DNA from: Aphrophora alni
Lineage: Eukaryota; Arthropoda; Insecta; Hemiptera; Aphrophoridae
Reading direction: 5' to 3'
Length of the DNA: 64,000 bases
Assembly: GCA_963513935.1 (NCBI GenBank)
Contig: OY740774.1
Coordinates: 90,966,424-91,030,423 of the forward strand
Part shown: positions 27,000-41,865 of the stretch, one piece after another
Position numbering within the stretch: the stretch's first letter is position 1
How the letters are laid out: each line of letters starts with the position of its first letter
Made by a program: the position numbers and the translations under genes
The notes under the pieces: model-generated
Database searches by the model: none
Told to the model about the DNA's origin: nothing
The model's input: the letters and a program-made list of their open reading frames with translations, nothing else

Positions 27000-27922
27000 T
27001 TATATTTTGTTTTAACATCCACTTAAAGACAAAAACTGTTTAAGATTTTTTTCATGGTAGCCCACCCCAATATTCTAACACAATGACACCAACGTTTAGG
27101 ACATCACAACAGTAAAAATACGAATGTTGAGCTAATTCAAGTATATAACGGAAATTGTACAACAAGTACCAAAAGAAGAAAACAATATCATATCCAGTGA
27201 ACCAGAGAAGCAATAACAAAATCACCAAGTCACTAGGTCCACTGTTACGAATCTAACTATTAGAGAGCGCAGATTTAATAGCAAGCGTGGTGGCTTCCAA
27301 TTCTGCTAGAAAAATGATCACCAGGAACTTATATTTAATATTTTTAAAGCTGTTATTTTATACAATATGTTTATTTACAGTCACATTTACTCTCATTTCC
27401 TTTAATAAAGTGAAATAATCAAAGTTGAATGTATCATATTGAAGCTAGATTGTGATTGTTTTTTTATGTCCTGCTTATAAATTGTAGCGACCATTGGCGT
27501 CTCCCATATCCAGCAGTACTTAATGGTGAAAGATCAGTTACAATAACTTTCCCTTGTGCTTATAAATTGAAATACTTGCAACTTCTTATGTTTCATATTC
27601 AAATCTGAACTCGAAAGGCCCATATTAGTGTTTTGTTTTTTGGAAAGGATTGCATGATTTTAGAATTCAGGAATTTATTGTGCACTTAGTGTGGGATTGA
27701 AATTCATTTATTAATATTCCAAAAAATAAAGTGCATAGTAGCATACGGAAGGGTTTGGGAGTGAAATAAAAGTTTGTATTTCCTAAGCATTAGCGTGTCA
27801 CCCATCCAAAGTTGTTTCTGAAATCATAAATTATGTTTGTATATTAAATTGTCTCTTCCATTAAGAATAAAGAAATACTTTTTAATAATAGTTATTTGAC
27901 TATAATGTAAATTTGTATTACA

Positions 27923-28054
<132 letters not shown>

Positions 28055-28159
28055 GGTAATTAAAATTTGTTTTGTAGACAAGTTAAAGTAGAGATCTCTA
28101 AGATAATATTCTTTGAGTGTACGTACTAAAGAGATTTGTCCATCTCCATGCTATGAGAT

Positions 28160-28201
28160 GAAGCTCAAAAATTAGAGGCTCTAGTGCTGCCATCTAACAG
28201 G
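28160..28201 (+). repeat. dispersed repeat fragment, copy A
   Basis: 'gaagctcaaaaattagaggc' followed by 'tctagtgctgccatctaaca' matches, in reverse complement, 59675-59715 with few differences. Confidence 0.6.
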
Positions 28202-31200
28202 ATGCAGTATTGCTTGTTCCGATTCCTTCCACACTAGAATATCCGGAACTAAACCCATAAAACTACAACAATTCAACTCAGATACTAAGCATCACCTTAC
28301 CGAGTGTTATGGACCTCTTTGTTAGATATAAATTCCGTGATATATTAAAACAACTTTATAAATTAGTTACCTTCAACAACGATAGAGAGCACAGAACACG
28401 TCTCGTACAGTCATAACCGAACAAAATATGACATAGTTTTGAACTGAACGATTTAACAAGTCTATATTATTTGGAAGTGATTACGTGTTAAAGTGTTGAC
28501 TACGACAATACAAACAAAAGATTAGAACTTTCATAATTTGATAAAGACAACATTGTCTTTCGATATTAAACTTTCTACATATAAATAAATATAAGTGATG
28601 GTAAAATATGAAATGAATAATCTGTGCAGATATAATTTTAACATCTCGATTATAAAATAAACACGAAGTAAAAAAAACTAGTTGTCGAGTATTGCCGAGT
28701 TCAACCGACTACAATTAACACTACTTAATAATATGCTGGCTTATAGTATTCAGTAAATCTGAATAAAATTATTAGTCCAACAACTAATATTTTTTTATTT
28801 AAAAAAATTTAATTATTAATTATTTTTAAATTGAATTTTTCAGATGAGGTAGACGTTTTTGTATCTCTCAAGTAGTTGTTGTAAACAATTGTTTTTATCA
28901 TTAGATTTTTAGGCGTGTGCGTGCCTATTTCTTCTAGGCGTCAATATGGTCATGGTAAAACCTGATATTAATGATAAAGAAAGAAATTAATTCCATACAA
29001 GACTCTGTAATACTTATTTTCATAATAAGAGTGGTCTGTGTAAAATAATAAAAACAAGCGTTAAAATTTAGTATAATTGTAAATAGGAAAGAATAAAAAT
29101 AAAAGTTTTCTTTAAAAATATAATGACGTCTTGCACTAAAATCTCTAACTGTAATTAGTTAAATAATTAGTTTAATGTGTTTTTCTAATTAATACAACTT
29201 CTTTTCTCTTTCTTAATCTAGTTAAAATGTTAAACTTGTTTCTCTTTACTTTAATGTTGTCTTAAATATTTACTATTGTTTTTATTTTAAATTTAAAATT
29301 CTCTAACTCTGTTAAAAAGTTATTTAATCATTAGGTAATTATAATAAGTGTTTCAAAATATTATTTAATAACTGTGTATAGTTACTCCCGACCTTCTTAC
29401 ACGTGTATAATTCTTGTTCTTTAAAGACATAAAACCTCTCGGTTATCATAGCTTTATACATAAAGGAAGACATGAATATAAAATAAATAACTTTATTCCT
29501 CATCTATTTTAATAGTGTCAGAGTCAGAAGAGAACAACAGTTGGTTAAAAGAGACACGAGAAGAATGACGAAAGAGATGGATCTATCACAAGACAGAGTG
29601 AAAAAGGTATATTGAGGCAGAGTCCTTTGGGATTATAATACGTACCCAAGTAAAATAATGTGTTCGTTAAAATATAATAAAATTAAGTTTCAAATAATTA
29701 TTTAATAAAATATTCGCACTGTACAATTGCTACCATCATATCCACAATCGTGGTAAAATGTATAACGTTATTCTTCATTCAGAATTCGGTATTAGTTTTT
29801 CTTATTTAAAAGAAACTTAAGAATACATTTTTTACAGAATTTTTTTTTTAAGCCAAACTATTTAAATATGAAGATCCATAAATGAAACCCCTGAAATAAT
29901 CTGTAATTTTGATTTTAGATAGGCCGTATACATATAATCATCTGAATTAAAAATATATTCGGAATGTCTGGAGTGAAAAATGTGTACCGAAATCTATCAT
30001 CCCCCATCAACACGTAGGTATTCGTCTTTGCCCTTAAAGACGATTATTAATTATTCCCTAGTATGGCACTTTTTCTTAAAAGAATCGGAAAATGATGCAT
30101 TTAATTTCAAAGAGAAGCGACTTGTAGAATATTTGTGTTATAATCAACATTGTCAACATGAACGAAGTTGATAAATATGATGATTTATAATTTTTACAAC
30201 CAAAATAAAATGATCCCCGTTGAAGTAAAATAATTCAATGCACTTCAAGAGTAGAAATATTAACATTTAAAAAGTAACTCTGATATCAAATAAATGCACT
30301 CACTAGATTTCCAACTAATACTGACTTTTGCTTATTACGTTGCTTAAAGTTTACATTTGTGATCATGGCTTGATTAATGGAATCACATCATTAAAATTGT
30401 TAATAATTGCTGTTAAGCCTGATGTGTGCCGACTGGTTTATTAAAAGTTTTCATTTGAAATTTATGTAAATTGAAAACACAAATGCTGTTAAAAAGGTTT
30501 ATTATAAATTTATAGTATACAATCTATAGGCCTATAGGAGGCAGAATAACATGTTTATTGTAACACATTTATGCAGTAAATAATTATTAAATCACATTTA
30601 TTAATTAATTATATTTCAACAAAATGATTGAAAGGCTTGTCCGTTGATATGATAAATTGCAAATGTAATTAATTTCTCACATAATCGAACTATAGATAAG
30701 TTCGTATAGGTAAAAAAGTATGAATTTTATAAAAATATACCTATTATTAGGTCCCACAAAAGTATATTTTGAAACATATCTGTCAGTTTTCTAGATCAAT
30801 TTTAATAACACTTGATATCGGGACATATTTTGACATGGTTCTCGAAGTACTTTTATAAATATTTTCTCAAAATCTATCGTAGTTGTTTTAAGCCCAAAAC
30901 TCAAAATTACGTTTCCTTTTTAACAATTTTGATTTAAGATTCGATCGTAAAAAAGTTCATTCCGATGTCTTTATGATAAAACTATAAGATTTAAATTTTT
31001 AAAATAGACAAAAAAACCTGAAAAGAAATAAATATGTTCGAATAGCGTACTGAATATTAATCAATCACGATTAAATGGTGGGAAAATTTAATATTGTTGT
31101 CATCTAAAACGATTGTGGGGTACGTAGTTCTCATACTGGATGCACATGGCCGAAAAGTACCATATTTGTGGAACAGGTAATTTGAAAATAAATCGCTTGA

Positions 31201-32100
31201 GGTGAGATAAGGTTACAGAACAGAGAATTAGAAATTCGAGTTCTATCATGTCAACATAACCGCGAGATGCCTAGTATATAAATGAATTTGCTCGTTAATA
31301 AAAGTAAAATAATCAACGTAATAGTACATTAACTTATAGAGTGGTAGGAGTGTTGTGCAGGGCAGATAACCTTAATCCAGGTGGAATCCTGTCGAATAAA
31401 GAAATGGATATAGTTCAAATTTACGTGTAACTGTATACAGCATTACTTGTGTCTTAATGTCATCAAGTTATTTCAATTTAAAGATCTTGACCCAAACGTG
31501 CTTTTCCGTTATAAAAGCTGTTTAGATGAGACATTGCCAAAAACAAAATCAAAAGTATGTTTCCGCATTTAAAATTTAGGGAAAAAACTTCATAAAATGT
31601 GGATGAAATTTCAACAGTCAGATTGACTGAATATGAAAAGCGAAATTAGTTGTACGAACAGAATTTAAAACTTCGAAATTCAAGTGTCCATAACAGACAG
31701 CACACAGTTAAACTTTGATGATGTTATGTCAAACTTTTATACCTCCCCCTTCCACCTTACCTTCATACTATATGCACAATATAATGCTCGTGAGCAGCAT
31801 TTTGTAGAAACTAATGGATAATCTATATCAAATACAGGTTGATTCAAAACTATATAACCAAACTTCAAGAAATTATATCGTAAGAAGAAAATTTTTCTAT
31901 AAACATCAGACGTTCAGTTTTTTATCACCAAACAATACTTTCGGAAATGGATGAAATATTGAGTCTAGATTTAGTAAACATTTTTATATAAAACCTTTTA
32001 CCGGTATAAATAGAATCAAAACGTGATTTTGTATAATTTCTAAATAGTGGTAATTTAAAATGTACATAATATTTCAAAAAATGTATTAAAAAATGTACAC
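28202..32100. other. no recognisable gene apart from the candidate exon noted
   Basis: AT-rich sequence, with scattered short frames such as 29980-30171 that carry no motif. Confidence 0.5.
29516..29606 (+). CDS. possible orphan internal exon (30 codons), coiled-coil-like
   Basis: A polypyrimidine-ish 'attttaatAG' acceptor precedes 91 bases that end at a GTATAT donor. The frame reads VRVRREQQLVKRDTRR then MTKEMDLSQDRVKK: highly charged, with no stop inside and less AT bias than its surroundings. No partner exon or family match is recognised, and a chance purine-rich run is quite possible. Confidence 0.2.
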
Positions 32101-32148
32101 ATATAGATGAATTATGTATATAAAATTGATTTGAACTCTGTCAATAGT

Positions 32149-32296
32149 TCATGAAGAGAACTTCTTGTGCGTGTCTCTTTCGTTAGTGATGCCAACCATA
32201 CGATGTCTCTCATACAAATGGACGAAGTTTGTTTTAATTTCCCTCTTGCAGCATTTGCTATGAGCACAGCAGGAGAATATGTCGCAGAGTTTCTTC
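32149..32296 (-). CDS. possible last exon of an unknown gene (receptor-tail-like), or chance ORF
   Basis: After a TTTGCCAAGTACAG acceptor, the minus strand reads KKLCDIFSCC, then a Cys-rich basic stretch and ends FSS-TGA, 48 residues. A basic, aromatic stretch followed by paired cysteines resembles helix 8 and the palmitoylated tail of class A GPCRs. A second frame over the same bases (32112-32309) is also open for 65 codons, and no transmembrane exon was found upstream to the right. Treat as a weak candidate. Confidence 0.2.
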
Positions 32297-32309
32297 CTGT
32301 ACTTGGCAA

Positions 32310-35090
32310 ATCAAACAGTTGGGTGATTTAGCAAACTGATGAGAATTTGAGTTTTATGAAGAGAAGAATGGAAGTAAAATAAAATGATGGTAGTTTCAGG
32401 TTACACAGAAGAAAGTTTGGGTTGTAGAGAAAGTGTCAGAGTATTAATAATTAAATTAACTTGCTTTCAGAGCGTCTCCTCGAGCATGAATTAGGACTTT
32501 ACAACTTCGAGCAGTTTGTAAGGATTGGAAGTATTCCCTAACTTCTCCGCCTTACGGGAGGCAATATTGAAGGCAGAATGCCAATATTTAAACTGTCCAA
32601 GTCTTTTTCAATGGATTTTACTGAAATGTAGAAAGATAAATTATTTTGAAGTAGGAGTTTATCTTCGTACTTATTTAGAGAAATATTGCTTAAAGCTTGC
32701 AATATCTTCTGCCTAATCTTTATATAATCATTGTCAGTCAAAAGAGTGAGGATTAATTCTAAGTACTTGTCCTCATATCACCCTTGGGGTTTCACAATCT
32801 AAACCCACAGCGAATAAATGCAACCCAATACATAAATACTTTGTATATAGTATATTTAATTATATTATTTTTATTTTGTAACTTGAATATATATTGTCAT
32901 TCATGTATGTCATTCTCTGTAATATCGTGATCATTGGAGACTATAAATTTTAAAACACTCCACTTTGATATATTTCTATATTTGTGCACTTACTTTTCAA
33001 CTGAAAAAAATCTTTAATAATTTTTGTTTAGATATATTACTAAGGGGAATAATTTATAGATGAATTTTAAAACATAAATAAAAAATAATCTAAAAGAGTA
33101 AAATTATAACTGCATTAAAAACATCTCAATTATTACGGTTTTGCAGTTTCTAAAATATGTTCATATACAACAATATACGTTATGGTAGAATTGGTAAGTT
33201 TCTCTTGTACGCGATATTATCAAATGCAACACAACTTTGAAATATTTCTTCCACTTTCGACTACATAAATTTAAAAATATACTAAATATACCCTGTTGAT
33301 TCTAAAATATATTTCACCGTGTAGATAACTAGTTATTACAATTATATACAACTGTAGCACGTCCTTGTAATAACACTACCAGCTGGAGTGTGATGGTTAT
33401 GTAATTACATTTCTCAGTAATATTACTCGAAACACTGGGCAAGAACAAAGGTTGCAGGAAATTTATTAACTTTTAAAATTACACTTTAAAGAAGTAATTA
33501 TTATTGTTTTGACAAACTACATAAATAGATACTATGATACATAATTTAAATTAACCTTTTAGGGTTCCAGCAGTCTATTTATTATAAACTAATGTTGTTT
33601 TGAGTTTGTCTTGTTTGGAGGATATTTGATAACACTGTTGAAACGGGATATTTGTTGTTTAATATAATTTCGTAACAACTTATACAGGAAATATACAGGA
33701 ATATGAAAAAAATGCGTTTAAAATGTAAATATATGCAGAAATGTTTTAATAAATTGTTACAATTGATTATTGAAGTTTTTTTGTTTGGCATGCCGTATAA
33801 ATATAAAACAGATATAAATACACTTATCATTAACGGACAACTTCCGTCAATGTACACGGTTCTTCGCCGTTCATCTCCGGTTCGGGATTTTCATCTTGCT
33901 GAGACTTCTAAAAGGCTATTCAACCACCTGTTCTTCGAACCTCCCTGACTCTGTCATTCCGTAGTGTATGGATACTTCTTCGATATCTTTACTCGGGAAC
34001 TATCTGAACGTGACAAATATCTACAATGATTTTGAGTTTCGAACAAAATTTCCAAATTGCCATTTCGTACAATCCGCCAAACTGCACCGTCTATTGTTTC
34101 AGAATTTATTATTACGTCTCATTGTGTTAGCGGCAACGCCTCTTATCCACGACCATTTTCATATTTCACTAGTGTCTTTCAGCTCTTGTAAGGCTATACT
34201 TTGACGCATAATTTTATATTTCAGACCGTCAGAGAAACAATGGAAAGTGGTAGAAGGAGTATCCCACTTCAGGTTATTTAAAATATATTTGTAGATATGA
34301 TCTATAAAATAATAACATTTTAATTTTTTACTAAACTATTTATTGAAATACATTGTTAGTCAAGGCTTTTACAATTTTGTTTTTCCTTCTAAAATAATGC
34401 TGTATTTTCATTTAGTATGTATTCTTGGAACTACAGAGTTCGTGCAAGTGAATGAAATTTTACTAAATGTCAGCTGAAAACGTATTGTGCATAATAACAC
34501 CAATAGAACTTTTTTGAATAAGAACGAAACACAAATTGTAATAGAAAAATAATATTTATTGAGTTTTAATCAATAAATCATAAACTTCAGTTATTACCAA
34601 TAAATACGTTTCATACAACTGATGTTTTAGGGCTAGATCAAAGCCTCATGCCCAATAATTGAAACATCATGATCAAAGCCTCATGAAACATCATCAATAA
34701 TAATATTATTTATGATGTAATTATACTACGTACTTAATTCCAATAATTTTGAATGTGTCTTGTCGCTTGTTCGTCAGTCTAATTCAGTTTATGAACTTCT
34801 TACCGAAAAACACCACTTAATCATTACCCCTCTAAATTCAGCCATTTTCCCCCCAAGATATAAAAAATATGTCAATAAAACATAAATTATTAAGATTGTA
34901 AGTTGACAAATATATTTTATACTTAAAACACAAATAAATAACTAAATATCTATCAAATTATTTCAATATTAATATACAAAGAGGTTATAATATAATTTAA
35001 TCTGATTTAAATCTAAGATAAAGGAGCTTAATGGAGATAATTCTACTGCAGGAATATCCAGTTATGAATAGGTATGGTACATATGCTGAC
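32310..35090. other. no recognisable gene; possibly decayed repeats
   Basis: Overlapping open frames on both strands at 32525-32741 and 33582-34204 have no recognised domain. The segment 33860-34260 is slightly less AT-rich and may be an old transposon remnant. Confidence 0.4.
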
Positions 35091-35154
35091 ACAAACCCCA
35101 CCCTCCCTTTCTACTTGACTCTGAATTGGAGTCACGTCCCAGCTGGGGTTTCCT

Positions 35155-35514
35155 GTGGGAAATACATTTTTCCTCAACGCTACAAGAATATATTTCTCAT
35201 TACACCGATGGAATTTTGAAATGTTTTCTTTGAATGTAAAATATTCCGTCTATTTGTATGTTTATGTAAACATCAGCCCTGATTTCTCAGAAAAATATTT
35301 TCCTAAAGTGGATATTTTGTTGTTGTTCCAAAAACGGATTTATTTTGGTGAAATTGAATGTTTAATATTACATGTAACTGTTTGTGTAACTATTAATTTG
35401 GTTTATTATGGAGTCTGTAATTTATCTCAAATAGTTACATGTTTTTTTTCAAATTATTATGGTTTATATTCGGGTTGTAACAAAGTGCATTTAGAGTATC
35501 TTTTGTTACAATAA
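35155..35514 (+). other. longest single open frame (119 codons), no recognised function
   Basis: Begins at ATG 35155-ish. The product is rich in Tyr, Phe, Leu, Ile and Cys, as expected from AT-rich chance translation. It has no domain motif, no coding-like codon preference and no splice context that I can support. Listed because it is the longest uninterrupted frame; probably not a gene. Confidence 0.12.
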
Positions 35515-35820
35515 GAATGTAATTTCTTTCAATAGGTATTTTTCGTAATGTTACTGTCTTATTTTGGTTTGATACTACCAAATTTTTATAATGATAAATT
35601 ATCAAAATAAAACTATTATGTAACTGAATTTGGATTTGCACGCCCCTCTTCGTAATTGGGTACCACTGATTGATTAGAACTTAAAATTAACAAATATTAT
35701 TAGCTCTATCGCAAATTCTAATTATTACTAAACTATAAATGTTGGATGGATTGCCAGAATGATTAACAAATATAACTAATATAATTGTTAAAAAACTGTC
35801 CAAGTTAGCTAATTGGGAGG

Positions 35821-35959
<139 letters not shown>

Positions 35960-37248
35960 GATTCGCAAGAGCGGTAATATTTAAATTGTATTATTATTAT
36001 TTATTAAATATAATTAATTAAAATCTTTTTGAATTTTATAATAACTCTTTACTATAAAATATATCCCACAGTACAAAGCTCAACTCTTTACAGTTCCCTG
36101 AAGAAGGAGTTAATCTAGCAAATCAGATCTTCTCATACTGTTTCTATGTGTTCTTTGAAGTTGTAAAAGTCAAATTTCAATGAGAATTCAAAAAGACAGA
36201 ACAATAGGGGAACAATTATAATTATATTTTGGGAGGAATCAAAGTTAAACTCATTTAGTTTCCCATCTCTTGTGCAGTGTTTTAGACTATTTAATATGTT
36301 TTAGACTATTTTAAAATAACTTTTTTACTTTTTCAAGTATTTCAGAACTCCTTTCACCACTTCCCTTTCCATAATTCCATTCTAGCCGTACGAGCTGGTT
36401 GCCTGAATTGTAAATTAGAGGGGAATTGTTTTGCATCAAATCAGTTTACCCCCTCCCTCGGTGGTGAATATACTTAACATGTATCAAGGCTAGAGAACAA
36501 GTTGCGCACCAGCCGCAAGAGAAATTGGATGTATTCAAAGAAGGTACATGGGTTCTAGTGTACAGGATAACCGATTTTTCAGAAACCCCCTAAATTGATC
36601 ACCCACCAATAAATGGCTAAATAGCACCTTTTGGGATTAGTCAGACGGCCGAGAGTTTCGGCTGTACGTCTCCAAGTTCCGTAAAAAATTATATATATAT
36701 GATAATTAATTAACCGTCATTTTGGCATAATACAGATTTTTAGACCACTAGTTTTAAATAGTCATTCCCTTAATATTATTCATAATTAATTTAGTTTATT
36801 ATGTATTATATTAAGAACATATATTTAATCGCTCATGTTGCTCGCTGGCTGAGCTGTAGTATTTGAGTAGTCGAAGGTAAGCGTCATGTTAATTCCTCCC
36901 GCCTTTACCCGAATTTCCTTCTCGAACTCAAACTCTCTTGAAGATAAACCCTCGCCATAAACCTAAACCAATCCATAAAAATTCTGATCGCTGCAATCTC
37001 GTGCAAAGATGTAATTGCTTTCGATTGTAAGAAAATTATGTTTGTCTTAAATGAACATTTGGAATAGTTATGAAAAGCTAGTTACGAATATTATATTTTA
37101 GTGCGAAAATAGAGGGACGTCAATTATTGTTTAGGAATATTCCCTATGAAATAATTATTTTTGAATATTATTACCTTTGTTCCTTTCATTGTATGCTATA
37201 TTTGAGAGGAACCACAGTTGTGGTTTGGTTGGTGTAGCTGGTGTATCA

Positions 37249-37281
37249 CTGAAGAGGACGACCTTGTCGTTGAAACGCGTC
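37249..37281 (+). repeat. CTGAAGATG-stem-CGAAAC motif, copy 5 (CTGAAGAGG variant)
   Basis: CTGAAGAG, stem GACGA, loop CCTTG, stem TCGTT, then GAAACGCGTC. Confidence 0.65.
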
Positions 37282-37763
37282 TGATACTTAGGCGTATTTT
37301 TTATGAGAATTGTGTTCTGTGTGTTTGTTATACTGTATAATTTTTCTCATAAGTCAAGCTCAACATTTAATATGTATGCTATATTGACACTGAACAACTT
37401 AACACACACACTTTAATCTTGAGTCACAAAGCGTAAAAAAAAATAAAAAAAATATGGATTGTGTTTATGTAATTGATCCACTGTAAGCTTTTTTGTAGTA
37501 GTAAATATAACTAACCATAACGTTATGTAAAGGTTTGTTCTCTGATTGCAATGGCAACTTCGTTATTTAAATGTCGTCTTGTTGAGGTGTCTTCTCGTTA
37601 AATAAATTTATGTAATGGTAATTATTAATTACGAAAATATAATATGACTTAATTGTTTCAAACAAAAATTGTTACGTGTTTCATTTCACACATAAAATAA
37701 CAATCAAAGTTTTCTTACAGAAGCAGATAAGTTTCGGAATAGGCATAAGGTTGGAATGCAGTT

Positions 37764-37806
37764 TGTGCGTGCATGCGCGCGCGCCTGTGTGTGTGTGTGT
37801 ATGTGT
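37764..37806. repeat. (GC)n-(TG)n alternating tract
   Basis: 'gtgcgtgcatgcgcgcgcgc' followed by about 9 TG units. CG/CA alternation makes this the best Z-DNA candidate in the window. Confidence 0.85.
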
Positions 37807-37929
37807 GAACTAATCCAACAATACCGACAAGAAGTTAGCATTGAAAACTTATAACTTGACATCTTCCTGTTTAGTGGTAATTTTTTAAAAACTTTTAAAG
37901 AACTTCCTCTAATATGAAGCTCCTTCAAA

Positions 37930-40900
37930 GTTTACAATTGAGAAAAAACAAAATTCAAATTTAATTATTACCTCTTCCTCAACACCATAACTACTTAATT
38001 GTAACTGCTAATTAATTATCTACAATATGATTCTGTATAGAATGTGAAATACATATTGTAATCTTGTTTCTTAAATTTTGTTTTAAATCGCTTATTTTCT
38101 TCTTTTTTTTCTTCTTTTTTTTTAATGTTTAGTGATACTTATGTAGTAATGTTGTTTAGGTTATTACACAATGCTATAAACAGGGAAGGTTGTGAAATAC
38201 CGTATTTAAAAGTTATGTATTTCTAAATTTAGGCTTTAAAACCAACTGAAGACATTTAAGACAAATGGTGTCTGTTCAAAGGTATGACAAAATCATAACT
38301 TGATTCAGATGTAATTCAAAACCCTTCATCAACAGAATATTTGTTAAATTATTACATATATGATTAGTCATTTTGTATTGATAAGTTTTCATACAGATAT
38401 TGTAATATCATATTTTAAATATTTGTCATTTGCTGAAGCTATCATATCAAATATACATATCAAATAATAAAACTGTTTGCACTCAATTCTGCTACATTTA
38501 GTTAAGAAATTAAGGATACACTTTTATGAAACTACTGTAAACTCAACAATTGAACGGAAATTATGCATTATAACCAAAGACTAATATTAATTAAGAGATA
38601 TTATTTTTAGAACCAGAAAATTATAAAATTTCAATACTTAACGTTATGTATTGATCAAAAAATGTATTGTCACAACTGTTTTAATAGTTGTTATTCTTTA
38701 AAAAAAATTATTAAAAGGGAAGATACATAATTCAGCTCTCAAATATTAAATAGCCTAAAACAAATAATAAATAGTAAAATTTCACAAATAAAAATTTATC
38801 CCCATTATAATTAAATTATTTTAAACGGAATATGTATAAGTTGCCTATTTAAACAGGAAGTCATCTTCTGTGTCTAAAACATTGGCTTACAAGTATAAAA
38901 TTGAGAATTGTATTCTGAGAAGTTAGATAATATTCGAGAATGTTTAAGTTTAGGAACTCATAAAGTTGCCGGTTTTACTTTACGTAAAAAAAAGAAAGAA
39001 GAAATACTCTCATTTAAATTTTATATTGGGTAGCTTAAAATATTACATTTGACAAACTAGATTTTTCCACAATAAAATTAAAAATCTAAATAGTACTATT
39101 ACTTTCCACAATATGTTATATTTTAATAAATTGTAATAATATTTATAATTGTCCCGCACATAATACAAACACTACTTTTAATATAAATTATCGTAGTCTT
39201 AGTAAAGAAGTGTTTTATGTTTTTATTTTTTAATAAAAAGATCCGCAGTTCATTTCATTACCAGACATAATATTAATCACACTTAACTAATTCTATTACA
39301 TTCCCTCATTTCTTTTCTAGTTGAACCATCCCTAAAGCACTTTTAATTTCACGTTACTCTACAAATAGAAGCTCTGAAGACATTGTTATGCCTCTAATTA
39401 AATTTAAATCCTGTTCAGGTTACTTGAATTAGACAGACGAACAAAACCTTCACTCTGCCATCAATGGCATTGTTTTGTAAGTATATTATCTAAGAAATAA
39501 AAATTGAAAAATAAGCAGAACTAATAATCAATTATAATAGAGTCGGATGGAGATTTAAAACGACGAGTAGCAGTTGTTATGTCGAATTCTTAATTAATTA
39601 AATCTCGCCATTCAGTGATGTAGTTTCAACATATTATAATTAACATTTATTAAAAGCAAATCTCTTAAATAGAATTTATAACATAGAAAAAAGTCAACTT
39701 TTTTTTATTGAAGGTTTTTTTATTAATTTTTTTATTTTAGTTTGTAATATTATAATTAGAACAACTTAGTTTTGTCGACTTTATTAATAATCTACATCTG
39801 AACTAAAAGGTTTCTCAATCACGTTTCTTTGAACCTTCATACTTTTTGACTTTTTTTTTTTTAAATAAATTATTTCTAAGGAAATGTAGTAGGATATCGT
39901 TTGTACTTTAGAACTTGAATATTCCAAAAATTCAATATTTTTCTTCTTTAAAATATATAGTATGCTATATAGTTTCCTGAACTGTTTTTCAGTTCATAAT
40001 ACTCATTGTATCGTAATTCTTGATTGAAATAGAAAGTTAATATTTGCTGTATTAAAAAAAAATTTTATGACAAAGAACTCAATTAAATGTTTGTTTGTGA
40101 ACAAAAAAAACTATACAATGGTGTATTTAATACATAGGGATTGAGTGTTTCCTGTGGCTGGTGCATATATTGACAATACATGTTATAAAAGTACATCAAT
40201 GTACTAAATCCAATTAAAAGTCAGTTCTGCTTCATAAGTTCTCATTTTGTTTTCTCACATAAACCAACCAATTTTAAATATACAAACCATAAAGTTAAAT
40301 ATATTAATATTTATTCGTAATGGTAAATGGATTTACAATTGAAAGTATATTAGTGATTTTATGACAAGTTAGGATAGGTTTTGCATACTAAAAACTTGCA
40401 ATGTGGGTATCTGTAATTCCGTATAATGAAGCTAAAACTAATTAGTTAACCAATATATTAATATGGAAGATATTTACTATTTAGTATACGTTCAAATGTT
40501 AATAACTTTATTAAATATTTATTGACAAATAACAAATTATTGACTTTTATAAAGAAGAAAATTTTGGTTTTTTAAGGAAAATGCATCTGTTTTCATTATT
40601 TTGAAAAGTAATTATTCATGTATGAGTTGCCACTAACGTAAAATGTATCACATAAGAGCAAGTTTGAGAGCTGTATAAAGCAACTTCACTTATATTAAGT
40701 ACACAAGACTAAGTCAATAAAGTTTTGATGAAACTTGAGACTAACTCGTCTGTGGCAGGTAAACTGTGCTCTTGGAAATTTAATAAAGTAATCTCTTTGA
40801 AGTTGTTGACGATATGAAGTTTAGTTCCGTCCAAATAACGTTCATTTCAAGTGGCCTTAAGCGTTGCTTTTTGTCATGATATGGTATAGTAATGTACGTT

Positions 40901-41860
40901 TTGTTAAACTACAAACCAGCGCTTCAAAAACTGTTTTGATATGGATGTCTATTGTAAACATTAGGAAATAATTTGTATTTTTAATAAAAAGGTACATTTA
41001 AAAACAGGTTATTGTGATTTCATACAGATGATAACGTTTAAATTTCTTTAAGTAAAACATGTTAATATATAATTAGCAGTGACTCTTACTGGCAACATAT
41101 TTAACATATAATGTGAAATCAAAGAAACTTTGGGGAAATAAAACGACATTCTAAAAATCGTATTTAAAGCGGGTGTTAAAAAAAAAATTAGGAAACTTAA
41201 CATCCAACAAAATCATTTATATCTGATCTTCATTTTGAAATGTTTGTGGATTTATTGAATCAAAAATAGTGATAAAAACGAAACAAAATAGTATACGAAA
41301 ACGAGTAAACATAACTTTATACCATTTTATACACTTGGTATAAAATATGTTATTTTAAAACGTTTTAAAAATAAAACTTAATGTAAAATAAGACAAGATT
41401 AATGATATAAATTAAAGTATTAAAATTGTGGGATTTTTAAAAATCGAAAATGTGTAAAGTATATCTCTGTTCCACATAATATACTCTAATCAAATATAAG
41501 TAACGTTTTAATTAAACTATGTACACAGTATAAAGTATTAAAAAACATTACTTTTTATGTTTTAGAATAATGCCTAAATATAAGTTTTGTAATGTACAAC
41601 AACGCACTAACAGGGATAAAATAACCAAAACGTAATCCAAATATGTACACAAATGTTTGATGTTAAGACGACCGTACATTTTGTAACACACAGTAACTTC
41701 TTTCGTATCAACTCGTTTTGTTTAAGGGTTGGTATTTAGTCAAATTTATTTAAGATTCGACAAAAAATCTCCTCAAATTTTGACCGAAAAAAATTTAAAC
41801 AGTAAGAAATTATCGTCTCCGTAAATGTTAATCAAACCTTTAGCTGGTACATCCTGTTTA
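37930..41860. other. no recognisable gene
   Basis: Strongly AT-rich with many short homopolymers. No motif, repeat pair or RNA gene identified. Confidence 0.55.
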
Positions 41861-41865
41861 CACTG

